A stretch of 64,000 nt of DNA, taken from assembly GCA_944548615.1 (NCBI GenBank), contig OX155978.1, forward strand, positions 6,052,415 to 6,116,414, given 5' to 3'. Shown here one piece after another: positions 28,277-39,599 of the stretch. The DNA is from Micropterix aruncella. Taxonomy: Eukaryota; Arthropoda; Insecta; Lepidoptera; Micropterigidae. The notes below the pieces were generated by a model. That model saw only the letters and a program-made list of their open reading frames with translations, was not told the DNA's origin and ran no database searches. The stretch's first letter is position 1; the number at the start of each line of letters is the position of its first letter. The position numbers and the translations under genes are program-made.

Positions 28277-29817
28277 TGTCTTGATTTTTTTTTTTTTTTG
28301 TTCTTTATTTTAATAGACACAATTAAATATTATTTTTAATTTATGTTCTTATGATGCGTCCAAGCCTTACTCCCAAGCCGTTTTGTCATTTACATAATCA
28401 GATATTGTATAGTATGCTTTTTATACAATTTTGCTTTGATGGTAGCTTTAAACTTATTTACAGATAGTTCTCTAATAGTATGAGGAAGTTTGTTATAGAA
28501 GCGTATACATTGTCCCAAAAAAGAATTGCTTATTTTGTGGAGACGAGTAGCACGTACAACAAGGTTATGCTTATGTCTAGTATTAACATTATGAGTGTCG
28601 CTTTTTTTTTAAACTTGTCAATATTCTTGTGGACATACAACAGATTTTCGTATATATATTGTGATGCAACAGTAAGAATATTTATCTCTTTGAATTTTTC
28701 TCTAAGTGAAACTTTATATATAGCTCTTACAGCACGTTTCTGTAGTATAAAGATGTTATTGATGTCCGCACAGCATCCCCAGAGAAGAATCCCATAGGAC
28801 ATAATGCTATGAAATTAACTAAAGTATACTATTCTCGCTGTATCTACATCAGTCAGCCGCCTTATTGTTTTAACTGCGTATGCCGCAGAGCTAAGTTTTC
28901 CTGACATTTTCTCAATTTGTGGGCCCCATTGTAATTTGGAGTCAATTGTTATCCCTTGAAACACAGTTGAAGCAACAGGCTCCAGTCTAGTTCCATTTAT
29001 TTCTACATTGGTTTGTACCTGCTTAACATTAGGTGTAGAAAATTTTATCACTTTGGTTTTTTTTTCATTTAATAGTAGGTTATTTAAATTAAACCAATTA
29101 ACAACTTTTGAGGGTGCATTGTTAACTTCGTCATAATTGTACAATTTTCGACTAATTTTAAATGTCAAAGAAGTATCATCAGCAAACAATACAATTTCGT
29201 GATTATTCCTTATGTGAAAGGGTAAATCATTGATGTATATTAAGAAGAGAAATGGGCCAAGAATGGAGCCTTGTGGGACACCCATGGTGACCATTGATCC
29301 TGGTGGTCTTTAACCGTTTACATCAACCTTCTGAATTCTATTTCCCAAGTAAGAAGTAAGAAGATCAAGAGCCTTGTTCCTAATGCCATAGTGATGTAAT
29401 TTCCTGGTGTATACAATCAAATGCCTTAGACAAGTCACAGAAGATGCCTAATGCGTCTTGTGACTCTTCCCAGGCATTCAATATACCTGTCAATAGTTCG
29501 GTTGCCGCATCTATGGTTGAGCAACCCTTCGTAAATCCAAACTGTTTCTTATGAAGTAAATTATATTTGTTAAAATGAGTGTGCAATTGTCTAAGAATTA
29601 ATTTTTCGAAAATTTTACTCAAAGTGGGAAGTACGGAAACTGGTCGAAAATTCGAGGGATCAGAAGTATCGCCAGATTTAAATAATGGTATAACTTTACT
29701 ATGTTTCATCAGATCAGGAAACACTCCAGAAGTAACACAACAATTGAATATATATGCTAGATAAGGTGCGATTATTTCTATGAAACTTAGAAAGGGCTGA
29801 ATACATATACTAAAATT
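28277..29817 (-). mobile_element. CR1/jockey-like non-LTR element, frameshifted RT
   Basis: Three minus-strand frames carry successive RT blocks. 29865-29380: VIPLFKSGDTSDPSNFRPVS, KKQFGFTKGCSTIDA and FCDLSKAFDCI. 29294-28815: MGVPQGSILGPFLFLIYIND, VLFADDTS and FQGITIDSKLQWGPQI. 28802-28530: SYGILLWGCCADINNIFILQ and KRAVRAIY. The active site (FADD) is intact, but one frameshift near 29380-29294 and another near 28810 break the protein. The first frame opens in flanking repeat sequence, so its N-terminus is not part of the element. A T-rich tract near 28280 marks the 3' tail. Confidence 0.85.
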
Positions 29818-30165
29818 TCGTGTCTGTGCTGTTGACCGTTGAGGAGTCCCCTCGTCAGGAGCCAATCCAGGGCGTAGAATTAGGTCATGCTCACCATTAA
29901 AAAATGCATTGTCATCGGAATTTAACCAACATGTAATTTTTTAACTTCATATGATAATATTAGAGAAGTTTCCTCAGTTCCTCATGGATCTCATCATCAG
30001 AACATTATTTTGATTTAGAAAAATGGGAGCAATCTGTAAGTATTTCCTTTCAAATAAAAAAATCCAAATCAGTTCATAAATGGCAGAGTTCTGAGGTAAC
30101 AGACATGAAAAAAGATACAACCGAATTGATAACCTCCTCCTTTTTTTGAAGTCGGTTAAAAATGA
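29818..30165 (-). repeat. Right part of the interrupted repeat
   Basis: Resumes with TGCTGTTGACCGTTGAGGAG and ends in GATAACCTCCTCCTTTTTTT and GAAGTCGGTTAAAA, a common lepidopteran repeat terminus. Confidence 0.7.
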
Positions 30166-30269
30166 GCTTGAAGTCGAAGGCAATATCCTTGAGGTGATGA
30201 ACAGCATGTATTCGTTCTTAGCAAAGAAATTTCTTACTATTTTCATAATCCACGAGAATTTGACTATTT

Positions 30270-31065
30270 ATTTATTTATTTTATTTTCGCGAAACATACA
30301 GCGCTTCATTAATTAAGACTAATTATCTTAATACAGTGTTTCGCTGGCCGATTAATTGTTTCCTACATTATTTTCTTATAAGGTAAATCAAAAGTTGCAT
30401 TGCACTAAATTAAATTAAATTACAATCGAACTATTGCAAGGATAGGAAAGGAGAAGGATGGGATATATTTAGGATAGGATATAGGTATTCAAATTATAGT
30501 CTTTGCTATTCTCATTTTCGCTCCGAGTGTTTTGAAACAATTTGTATGTGTATATTATATACTCACTTCCTAGACGCCTAGAGAGCTAAGGACAGCCTCG
30601 CTGAATTTAGGTCGGTTCAAGTAATAAAATTCGATATCTTCGAATCGACTATTATATGTGATCATCAAGCGGTGCATAACAGAGTTTTGGGCGTAACTAG
30701 TGCTCACACGAGGGATTTCGAACGTACGAGGAGAGCGAACCTTCGTGGCGGAACCAACAATGACAGTTTCTTTACCAAATGAGGGCTATCAATTTTGTTA
30801 TGTATTATTTTATGCAATAATGTCATATCAGCCGCTGTGCGGCGGTCTTCCAGTAAACATACTAAAATAGTTCAGCCTGCTCTCGTAAGTTCCAAGTCAC
30901 AAGTGCTCACGGTAGTCCAGGTATCTAATAAAACGTCTTTGGACGCCCTCCACCCTAGTTTTATACACGCCATATTGCGGTTCCAAATCTGCGATGCGAA
31001 CTCGTCTTATGATGCTATGCGGAAACCATGGTTCCAATCTTACGTATATTTTACCTCAGCGGACA
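30270..31065 (-). mobile_element. Degenerate jockey/CR1-like non-LTR copy
   Basis: Minus-strand reading with stops: VEGVQRRFIRYLDYREHL, LGTYESRLNYFSMF, RTFEIPRVSTSYAQNSVMHR and YNSRFEDIEF. These are recognisable C-terminal RT blocks. The tail is A-rich (TATTTATTTATTTTATTTT on the plus strand near 30272). Confidence 0.7.
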
Positions 31066-31689
31066 AGAGAGTAGATAAACACAGACATTAAACATTATTT
31101 AAACACATATTTAAACAATGTATTATTTATTTTTATTTTTATTTATTTTATTTATTAAAGAAAAGCACATTTTTATGGCAATACATTGTAAGTTTAACAT
31201 TATAGGCATAAATGTAAATAATAGCAAAATAGAAAGCACCGCAGACCAAAATTTTTTGAAATCAACGCCGCCTAACTAGGCCTAGGCCCGTACTAAGGCA
31301 AGCGTACCAAGTAGAGTGGTTTGTGCATACTTTAGAATACTTAATTAAAAAAATATGCAAATGTATCAAAAAATATTATCATTGTTATTATCAATAATAT
31401 TATCATTGTTATTAATTGTATACAGAGACGCTTACCATATGTTGTTAGATCGAGTAAATGAGAGTGAGAGTGATTTTAATACAGAAAATATCGCGGTTTA
31501 TATAGCCAACATTTTGACGTTGAAATGTTCAGAATTACATCGGAATGTACATTCGTGGTATGGAAAGAAACGTTTGATAAAATGCTGATGGCGAAAGACG
31601 CAATACAAATTCTGGGTTATTATGTTGTTTAATGATGTCAGACCAAATTCGTGAGAAAAAATGTTACACGTGTTATATTAAAAGTAGTT
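31066..31689. other. AT-rich region
   Basis: A 77-codon plus-strand frame at 31355 begins with a hydrophobic run. It has no recognisable domain and may belong to the hAT-like remnant that follows. Confidence 0.35.
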
Positions 31690-32295
31690 GCTAAATTATG
31701 TATGTTGCTAACCGTTACAATCACTAACCCATTTGAACTTTCGATTAGTGATCTGCCTTCGGAAGATAATTTAATTCAGGAACAGTTGATTGATTTGATA
31801 AAGAGGTGCAAAACATGTTTTCCTTGAAACTTGTACATACCCAGTGGTTTTCGGATTGAAATGGCACACTCCTATCCTGATTATAAATAGGATAGAAAAC
31901 GAATTTACCGCGTGAAATTTGTGGGACCCGACGTTTCGGTGACGTTGCAGCCGCCGTTGTCTAGGGTAAACTAGGGTCCCACAAATTTCACGCGGTAAAT
32001 TCGTTTTCTATCCTATTTATAATGTCAAACAACCGCGATAGTCTTCGATTTCATATCCTATCCTGATGTTGCAAAGGCTCTATGAGCCCTGATTCCATTC
32101 GCAACCACCTATGAGTGTGAGTCGGCTATTTTTATTCAAGGCAAAATCCCGAAATAGATTATATGCGAGAAATGACTTGAGAGTTGCACTGGCCAAAACA
32201 AAGCCAAACATAGAAGAACTAGTTCAGGCAAAGCACATCCTAACAAGCACAAAAGCCATATAAGAAGTGCCGAATGTAGCTTTAAGCTGATTAAA
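31690..32295 (+). pseudogene. hAT-like transposase remnant, interrupted by a PLE mini-element
   Basis: Before the insertion: FELSISDLPSEDNLIQEQLI and DLIKRCKTCF. After it: RNRLYARNDLRVALAKTKPN and IEELVQAKH. The second part matches the dimerisation-region tail (NRL...LRVAL...IEEL) of hAT/ZBED-type transposases. Stops and frame changes show it is dead. Confidence 0.65.
31882..32055. mobile_element. 174-bp palindromic PLE-2 mini-element
   Basis: Two copies of the PLE-2 3' terminus face each other head-to-head. The left arm has CGAATTTACCGCGTGAAATT and the right arm its complement, each with TAGGATAG/CTATCCTA and the ACCCGACG or GGTCCC region. A perfect 12-bp duplication, TCCTATCCTGAT, flanks it (31870-31881 and 32056-32067). 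No coding sequence. Confidence 0.9.
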
Positions 32296-32577
32296 AGTCA
32301 TTTAACCCTTCAGGCCTCGGCACCTCAAATGATTGGCAAGTTGCTGTCCCAACAAAATTTAGTAAAAATTAGTAAAAAAATTGAATTACGACACTGTCTC
32401 ATCAAAACATTAAAAACTGCCAAACCACTGTACCCATAATTAAAATGAAACATATTAAAATAATAAAATACTTGTGGCACTCGGGGACTGCCACGGTAAA
32501 GCTATTGCATAGCATTTTTAACAACTTATGCAATTATATTTATTTATTTATTTTATTTTTTCTGATATCAGATAACT

Positions 32578-32665
32578 GCGCTCTATCGGAAAACGTTGAA
32601 ATTATTCCGAATCATTTGCGGCAGCAAATGATTCGGAATAATTTAAATGTCTTTCGATAGAGCGC
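32578..32665. repeat. 88-bp near-perfect hairpin
   Basis: Arms of about 42 bp: GCGCTCTATCGGAAAACG and ATTCCGAATCATTTGC, with their complements on the right (GCAAATGATTCGGAAT, CGATAGAGCGC). The loop is about 4 bases, with a few mismatches mid-arm. Possibly a foldback MITE. Confidence 0.9.
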
Positions 32666-32669
32666 CGCG

Positions 32670-34480
32670 CACGAATTTTTTATTCAATAAAGCAAAAAAA
32701 ACGAATTATTCGAAAAAAATCGTAGATAAAAAGATAGATAATTAAATTATCTTTAAAATGGTGCAGGTTTCATAATAATACGCCAGATAGTATTTGCGTA
32801 GTAGTCGTTTTTGTGTTCGGTTAGACCTAATTTCACAAATTAATTACACTATGTAATATAAACAAAATCTAAAATATTCAAAGCTAAGAATATTAGGAAA
32901 ATGTTCTTGTTTAACATATATTTTTTTCGAATCGTAAGCAGTACTCGTTTAGACGTAATTATCAGTTTAAAATCATTAATTTTCGTTAAGAAATTTCTTC
33001 ATTCGGTCGCCGCGCTGGCCTAGGCCCGCGATAAAAGCTATGCAATAGCTTAAAACATAATAAAATAAAACAAATTAAATTAAAATTACATTAAAACGGG
33101 GCTGTCACGCTGAATCGTGTTGTGGCCGATATCGCTCAATCGGGGCCTGAGGGATTAAAGGCGTTCAGATAAACTATCAGCTATGTAAAGTTGTTATTTA
33201 AAGCAATTTGGCTTAAATTACCCTTTTGTCATATAATTTTGTCGTATAAAGGTTTACTCAACTTTTCTTATATAACGAGCGAGAAATGGCTTCTCGACAT
33301 TGCTCTATAAGCGCTTATTCAGCTATGTTATACGGCGTTTTAGCTGTATAAGACTTTTAGTCGAATAAGGGTGGTATAATCGCTATAAATCATACTAATT
33401 TATAACCATTTCATAACTGACAGCATTCGAATAAATAACCTTTTTAGATTAAATAACTCCACCAAAGGCTGTATATTGGTTACAAGACCCACCCTTATAC
33501 AGCTTATACACTATAAAATCAATGCTTATAGTGATATTTATTTTATTTCATTATTTTATTTATTTTAAATAAAACATGATTTACAGAAGAATGGTTATGC
33601 TATTCGGTATACTACAATAAAACATGCAGGAAAAACAAGTTGAACCCATAGCTGTTGCCTCATCGCATAGGTACCTAACTGAGCAAAAACGCCCAACTAT
33701 TGATGTGCAGTAATTGATTTACAACGACTTAAATCTGTAAAGTTGTCACTAGGCCTTCACTTACGCAGCTTATAGTTTTATAAATGTTATATTAAAGCTG
33801 CAGATGCCATTTTGTTTTTTTTTAATTTGAAAATTTGAAGAAGTTGACCGTTAAATAAAGGTTTGAGAAGCGTTTGAGCGCGCTGCGCCATCTAGCGGTA
33901 GGTAATAAGTCGTAAATAAACAATATCAGCGACATTTTACCAACCGCTAGATAGCGCATCGTGATCATATTTTTTATTAAAAAAAAACTTTTTTTTTTTT
34001 CTTTTTCAAAATTTGTTATTACAAGTTGCTTATTTCGTTGTACTGAGTCACCCTAAAAAAAGCCAGTGCAGTAATAACACCCCGTATAAGGGTGCCACAG
34101 CATGCACTGTAAGTGCTTTATAAGCGCTTATTCAGCTTTCTTTTACCACCGAAAGTAGCTTTTATGACCGCTATTCAGCCACTATTCAGCTAAAATCCAT
34201 AAAAAATGCGCCTAATCCGGTGGTATAGACGATATATAGATGTTTATATGACTGCTATATACTAAGTGACTAAAAGCTGACTGCTATGTGACTAAAAGCT
34301 GTAGCGAAAACGTTGCCGTGATCTTTATTTAGCCGATTTGTGCTACTTGGGATGCATCCATCACATTAAAATTGTTATTCAAATTTAACGATTACATAAC
34401 ATGAAATATTTTCTGGATACGTAATTGTTTGAAAAAAAATGTTTTATTCACACACTTTCTTTTTTCATTAAAGGGGTCCG
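32670..34480. other. AT-rich region with scattered repeats
   Basis: The motif TATAAGCGCTTATTCAGCT occurs near 33306 and 34119. At 33835-34040 lies a copy of the GCGCCATCTA repeat also found at 61150-61375 and 62935-63420. No coding feature. Confidence 0.5.
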
Positions 34481-34514
34481 CCAACTATCGAACATTTTTT
34501 AAAGTAAAGTAAAA

Positions 34515-35290
34515 CTAAAAGGTATTTATTTCCAATACAACCATACAATTGTGTAGGAATGACAGTAATTAATCTTAAACTAGTTACTCAATTTAGACAA
34601 GAGATGATATACAATATATAGCTTTAAACTTACCAATTTACAAAAACATAGACTATATGATAACAGTTTACAACAAAACAATTAACGGTAAATAATATGT
34701 ATTAGATTAAATGGGTAGATACGATGCTATGTATTTTCAAAATATTTTAAGAAGTCGTTATGGGCATACATGTTGATTTTAAGCAGATAGACTCGGATGG
34801 ATCTCTTGAAAATATCGATGTTATTAATTGCTTTTAATCTTTCGGGCAATTTATTGAAAAGTTTGAGGCCTAAGTATCGACTAGTCGCCTGGAACTTGGC
34901 AGTACGTGCTACGAACGGTTGGAGATACAGGGTTTTATTCCTGGTGTCATGCCGATGTACTTCCTCGTGGGATATGGCCGAGCTCTTATTGCAATAGAAT
35001 TCGCAAAGAGCTTCTTGAGCAAAAATTGCATATACGGTCAATATCCCTAGTTTTTGGAAGTGTTCACGACATGACTGCCGTGGACCAATACCTACTATCG
35101 CACGTATGGCTCTTTTCTGGAGAGTGAATACACTGTTGATGTGTGCTGCATTACCCCATAAAAGAATACCATAGCGCAGGTGTGACTCAACTAGCGCGTA
35201 ATAGGCCGATATTACTTCAGTTCTCTCCAAACAATTTCTGATGCGTAATAGAGCGTAATTTCTGATGCGTAATAAAGGAAAAAAATACAA
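34515..35290 (-). mobile_element. 5'-truncated CR1/jockey-like non-LTR element
   Basis: The minus frame 35290-34727 encodes VISAYYALVESHLRYGILLW, FTLQKRAIRAIVGI, LGILTVYAIFAQEAL, YLGLKLFNKLPERLKAINNI and DIFKRSIRVYLL, the complete C-terminal region of an RT protein. The 3' UTR matches 21258-21480. A mariner-like end (GGGGTCCGCCAACTA) lies just outside at about 34484. Confidence 0.82.
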
Positions 35291-35420
35291 AACAACAAAA
35301 AAAAACAGAAAATTTTAAACAGTTTGATAACCGCTGGTCTAGACTATTAGCAATTGTCTAACGGTCTAGTATAGTTAGGACTAAATATTACTGATCTTTC
35401 TGTTTCAGATCGACATCATC

Positions 35421-36281
35421 ATGCATCTATTCATACAAGCGGCGTGCTTCGTCGTAGCTCTGAACGTCGCAGCGGCGTTAGCGCTACAAGGTCAATGCGC
35501 AACTGCAATCAACTTCAACAACAAGTACTATACGAAACAAACTCTACTCAAGGGAATCTCAGGCGAGCCCAACGACTTGTCCGTGCAGGACAAAACTGGC
35601 GATATATTCTTCACGAGGATCAACAACGAAGCTGAGGACGAGGACAAATTGAAGTTATTCGTCCTAAAAAGCGGGAGCGGTAAAACTGAAGAAATACAAG
35701 GGATCAAAGGATTGGGGCAGTCTTCTACAGTCGATAATGTCAATGATGTCGTTTACTTGTCGAGCGATAGCGGCCTATACACTTACAATGGAGAAACGAA
35801 CACTGCTGTTTTGCTAGCCGAAGAAGGCGAAGATATCATCCATATATACCACGCTAACAAAGCTATATACGTTGTTACGTGGCCAGATTACGAAGTTTTC
35901 AAAATGACCAAAAACGCTACGGAAAAAACCGCGCTCGACAACGATTTCGTCTACGGAAATTTCCTCGTGGTCGACTCCAAAGAAAACTACTTCTTCGTCG
36001 GAAAAACCAACTACATCTACGCGGCCCCGAAGGGCTACACCGAAAAGATTAGACAGTGGGGAATCGCTAGAGAACCGAGCACCATCTTAGCTGTAGACCG
36101 AAAGGACAACGTCTTCGTAACCGGTGACGAAAAACTGTATAGAGTCACCGTTGACCGCAACATTCCGCAGTACATTGGAGACATCGACGTGGTTCCCACC
36201 GCTATAGCGTTTGATAAACTCAACAACGTCATCGTTGGGCACAAAGGCGGCATCACGAAATACACCAGAATTGATTGCTAG
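35421..36281 (+). CDS. Ommochrome-binding protein precursor
   Basis: 286 residues. In Lepidoptera this haemolymph protein binds ommochrome pigments (tryptophan-derived) and is made by fat body. Residues 1 to about 22 (MHLFIQAACFVVALNVAAAL) form a signal peptide, so the product is secreted. The mature part is acidic and built of repeated beta-strand units with phrases such as TGDIFFTRIN, VNDVVYLSSDSGLYTYNGE, VDSKENYFFVGKTNYIY and VDRKDNVFVTGDEKLYRVTV, like a beta-propeller (inference). The length fits the known precursor. The start is the first ATG, 12 bases after a CTGTTTCAG acceptor at 35400-35408, implying an upstream non-coding exon that I cannot locate. AATAAA is at 36338-36343. The reading frame is intact, with GC-richer codons than the surroundings. 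Confidence 0.88.
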   Translation: MHLFIQAACFVVALNVAAALALQGQCATAINFNNKYYTKQTLLKGISGEPNDLSVQDKTGDIFFTRINNEAEDEDKLKLFVLKSGSGKTEEIQGIKGLGQSSTVDNVNDVVYLSSDSGLYTYNGETNTAVLLAEEGEDIIHIYHANKAIYVVTWPDYEVFKMTKNATEKTALDNDFVYGNFLVVDSKENYFFVGKTNYIYAAPKGYTEKIRQWGIAREPSTILAVDRKDNVFVTGDEKLYRVTVDRNIPQYIGDIDVVPTAIAFDKLNNVIVGHKGGITKYTRIDC

Positions 36282-36337
36282 AAACATATGGAGTTATGGC
36301 TATGGAAATATGGAGTATATAAAAGGAGTTATGTTAT

Positions 36338-36343
36338 AATAAA
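36338..36343 (+). promoter_or_regulatory. Polyadenylation signal of the ommochrome-binding protein gene
   Basis: AATAAA 57 bases after the stop codon. A near-copy of this segment lies at about 38680-38735, beyond the inserted repeats. Confidence 0.75.
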
Positions 36344-36377
36344 AAACTTTTGTTTACAGCCTTATTTTATTTATATA

Positions 36378-37081
36378 CTAGCTGACCCGTGCCCACTTCG
36401 TTGGGCGGTAAAACTTTTTACTTGTGATGAAATTATGAGTGTGGTTTGGTTAGTACTGAGTGCTATAATTTATTTCCTGACTGCCAAAAGAAGGGTTATA
36501 TTTTAACTGCATATATATGTATGTAGTTAAATGGCAATTTGACCTTATTACCGTCATTTGTGAGTGTCTTCTTGTGTGTCTTATTAATGAGCGTCTTATC
36601 TCTTTAACCATTTATGCAGTAAAAGGGAAATTATATGCAGTAAAAGGGAAAAGTCTTTTGTTTTAAACACTCGAGACGATAAATTTACTTATTTTGATAA
36701 TAATTAAATAATTGTTGATAATATGGCCAATAAACATGACCTAACGATTTAAATTATTTTTTTATTATAAAATATTACTTTTTGTGACTTGAATATAAAA
36801 GTTAGACATATGCTGTCGCTGACTTTTTTGTAGGCATTATCAAGCTCTACAACTTTTTTCTAGAGCTCAATCATATATCTCTCATCGTTAAGGCAGCGTT
36901 AGTTAGGAACGTTTTCGTTCGACCGTTTTTTCTCCGACTTACTTTGCAAATACGACTACCACGAAAAAGTCTTTTCATTTTTCGGGTTAATATATAGCCT
37001 ATGATATATATACTCACAAATAACGTGGCTTTCTAATGGTAAAAGAATTTTCAAAATCGGTTCAGTAGATCCAGAGATTTT
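36378..37081 (+). repeat. Interspersed repeat starting CTAGCTGACCCGTGCCCACT
   Basis: Runs to AATCGGTTCAGTAGATCCAG. Its usual end (CAAACTTTACCTCTTTATAA) is found only after the nested element, at about 38545-38585. No coding capacity. Confidence 0.75.
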
Positions 37082-38530
37082 ATTTATTTATTTATTTATT
37101 TATTAATATTTCACATACATTTATAATACTAGATTAATAAGATTAAAATCTACCTTGCTGGAGTAATGCCCGTACTAAGGTAGACTTTTATGTATTCTTT
37201 TTTTCCTTTTTTTTTTTTTAGTTGGTAAGTGTTACATAATGTAGCATTGCTTTACGTGGTAGCTCTATATTTACACAAATTTTACATATACCTACTTATA
37301 ATTTAGTAACATAATATACATAATAATATTAAATAATCATATATACACATACACATATAAACATATACATCTACACATATACATACACATATATACATAT
37401 ACATTTATACATATAATCTATACATATACATAAAAGTAGTAATTTTATGTAGTTTGGTATTCTTATACAGCACTATAATTAACTAATTTCTCCGTTTCGT
37501 TTCTTCCTAGCTCAATCAACCATTCCGTCATAATTTTTCTTCCTCGTATGGTATCTAACTTCACTTTTAATTCCGAATGTATTCTATTGTGTAGTCGGAC
37601 AGCTATAAAAGAAAAATGTCGTTGGGCGAATTTAGTTTTCATAAGGGGAACATCATGTTGCATGGCTGTAACTGCGCGTGTTCTAATAGTATGAGATTTA
37701 ATCATATGCCGTTCTGTGTGGGTGTAATAAAATATTGTCGATACTTTTACATATAATTGGCGTATGTCTAGGACTCGGAACTCTTTAAATAAGTGGTCGC
37801 TGGAGAACCTAAAAGGCTTTTTATTTATTACCCTAATTATTGACTTTTGAACCTTAATTAAGGGATCTAGAGCTGAAAGTGACGCGCCACCCCATCCAAG
37901 GATCCCATATGATAGTATACTATTGACTAAAGCGTAATAGATTGTTTTGATTAAGGGTTTTGAGATTACACTCCTTAGTACCTTAAATATGTGAATAAGT
38001 TGGCGGACTTTTGATGCAGTACCCTGTATGTGGTCCTTCCAGTTGAGCTTATCATCTACAATAACTCCAAGGTACTTTATTTTACTCACTTTCTCGATAG
38101 TCGTATATGGACAATAAGGGCAATTGTAGTCAGCATGTACACAGTCGAGTAAGTGAAGGTTTGGCATACTACCTTGGAGGCGATTGATGTTACTGAAGGC
38201 GAATGACATATGTTTTGTTTTAGCTATATTCAAAGTAAGTAGGTTGTGATCGAGCCAGTGCTTTACTCGGCAAAGACCGCGTTCAGCCTTAATATATGCC
38301 TCTTGCCATGATTTGCCTTTAAAGATAATCACAGTATCATCTGCAAACATCAAAGCTTCGCCCCCTTCTAAGTCGACGTTAGGTAAGTCATTGATATATA
38401 GCAGAAACAGCAACGGACCGAGTACGCTTCCTTGTGGAACGCCAAATTTAATTGTGGCTTGAGAACTTAACGTCTCTCCTAGTCTAGTCTTCTGAGTCCT
38501 GCCAGTAAGGTAACTAATCAACCATTTTTT
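37082..38530 (-). mobile_element. Jockey-like non-LTR element nested in the repeat
   Basis: 5'-truncated copy with the ORF at 38521-37463 and a 3' UTR carrying decayed TATG/TATA tracts (37330-37440). A GTCTACCTTAGTACGGGCAT block lies near 37190-37150 on the minus strand, and the tail is (AAATA)n at 37105-37082. Confidence 0.85.
37463..38521 (-). pseudogene. Truncated jockey-like reverse transcriptase, open 352-codon frame
   Basis: Contains the RT core from GVPQGSVLGPLLFLLYIND, the active site LMFADDTVIIF, the thumb and the C-terminal blocks KIKYLGVIVDDKLNWKDHI, LVNSILSYGILGWGG and VLDIRQLYVK, with a normal stop. The N-terminal endonuclease and the first half of the RT are absent because of 5' truncation. 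The open frame suggests a young insertion. It cannot make a full protein. Confidence 0.88.
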
Positions 38531-38584
38531 GGACGATTACTTCCTACAAACTCACAAACTTTACCTCTTTATAATATTAATATA

Positions 38585-38830
38585 GGTTTGTTCAACCCTA
38601 TAAAACAGTGACATTTATTTTTTTAACAAAACATCCTCTTAGCCTAATAATTAATTGACTGCTAGAAAAATATATTCATATAAAGGAGTTATGTTACAAT
38701 AAACATATTTTGTTTACGGCCTTGTTTTATTTGTTTATTTATTTAAGCCCATAAAACATTGACATTTAAATTTTTAACAAATATATCCTCTTAGCCTAAT
38801 AATTAACACGCTTTTTACAAGCTTTTATTC
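38585..38830 (+). repeat. Duplicated ommochrome-gene 3' flank and a tandem segment
   Basis: AAAGGAGTTATGTTACAATAAA (split here as AAAGGAGTTATG and AATAAA) and TTGTTTACGGCCTTGTTTTA at 38680-38735 repeat the gene's 3' UTR at 36318-36370. Around it, TCCTCTTAGCCTAATAATTA occurs twice (about 38630 and 38790). Confidence 0.8.
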
Positions 38831-38939
38831 ACCTTGCAATATTTGTCAGTAGGTTTGTTTAGGTCAAATCTTACAAGAAGAATTAGAACCACTTCCTTTT
38901 ATCCTATAAAGTTAAAATTTTACATCAACAAGTGCAGTT

Positions 38940-39350
38940 CCTATGACAACGCATTTTTATGGTAAGCATGAACTGATTCTGCACCCAGGATTGGCTCCCG
39001 ACGAGGGAACTCGAACGGTCAACAGCAGTCATGAAAATTTGTATACGCATTCAATTATGATAGCCCGTTCTAAGTTTTACCGACATGGCTGCAGCGCCCA
39101 GGGTTGGCTCCTGAAGAGGGAACTCCTCAACGGTCAACAGAAACCAAATTTTGTATATGCATTCAATTATGATAGTCCGTTTTAAGTTTCACCGCGACAG
39201 GGTTGCTGCACCCAGGGTTGGCTTTTAACGAGGGGACTTCTCAACGGTCAAACAGCACAGAAACGAAATTTTGTATACGCATTTATTTATGATAGCCAGT
39301 TACACTATGACATGGCTGCTGCGTCCAGAGTTGGCTCGGGACAGAGCATT
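38940..39350 (+). repeat. ~113-bp tandem repeat, about 3.5 units
   Basis: The anchor TTGGCT recurs at 38991, 39104, 39218 and 39331 (spacing 113-114). Each unit has GAACTC, ACGGTCAACAG, TTTGTATACGCATT and TATGATAG. Units are diverged. The same unit is in the repeat at 28120-28276 and 29818. Confidence 0.85.
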
Positions 39351-39599
39351 ATAATTAGGCTTGTTTAAAAAAATGTGTTTTTGCTATTAACTTATATTAG
39401 CTTAACCCAGGTATCAATCTATCAATAAACGGAATCTTACAATTTCAACCACTTCTGGTTGTCGTATCAGAGTGAAACTTAGCAATTATGTGTAGTTCTG
39501 ATGACAATGCAATAATATAGTACCATCGAGCTGATTTGATAATGGTGGAGGAAGATAGTCACAGGAACTGCATAACGAAACAATGTATCCGAGGTGTGT

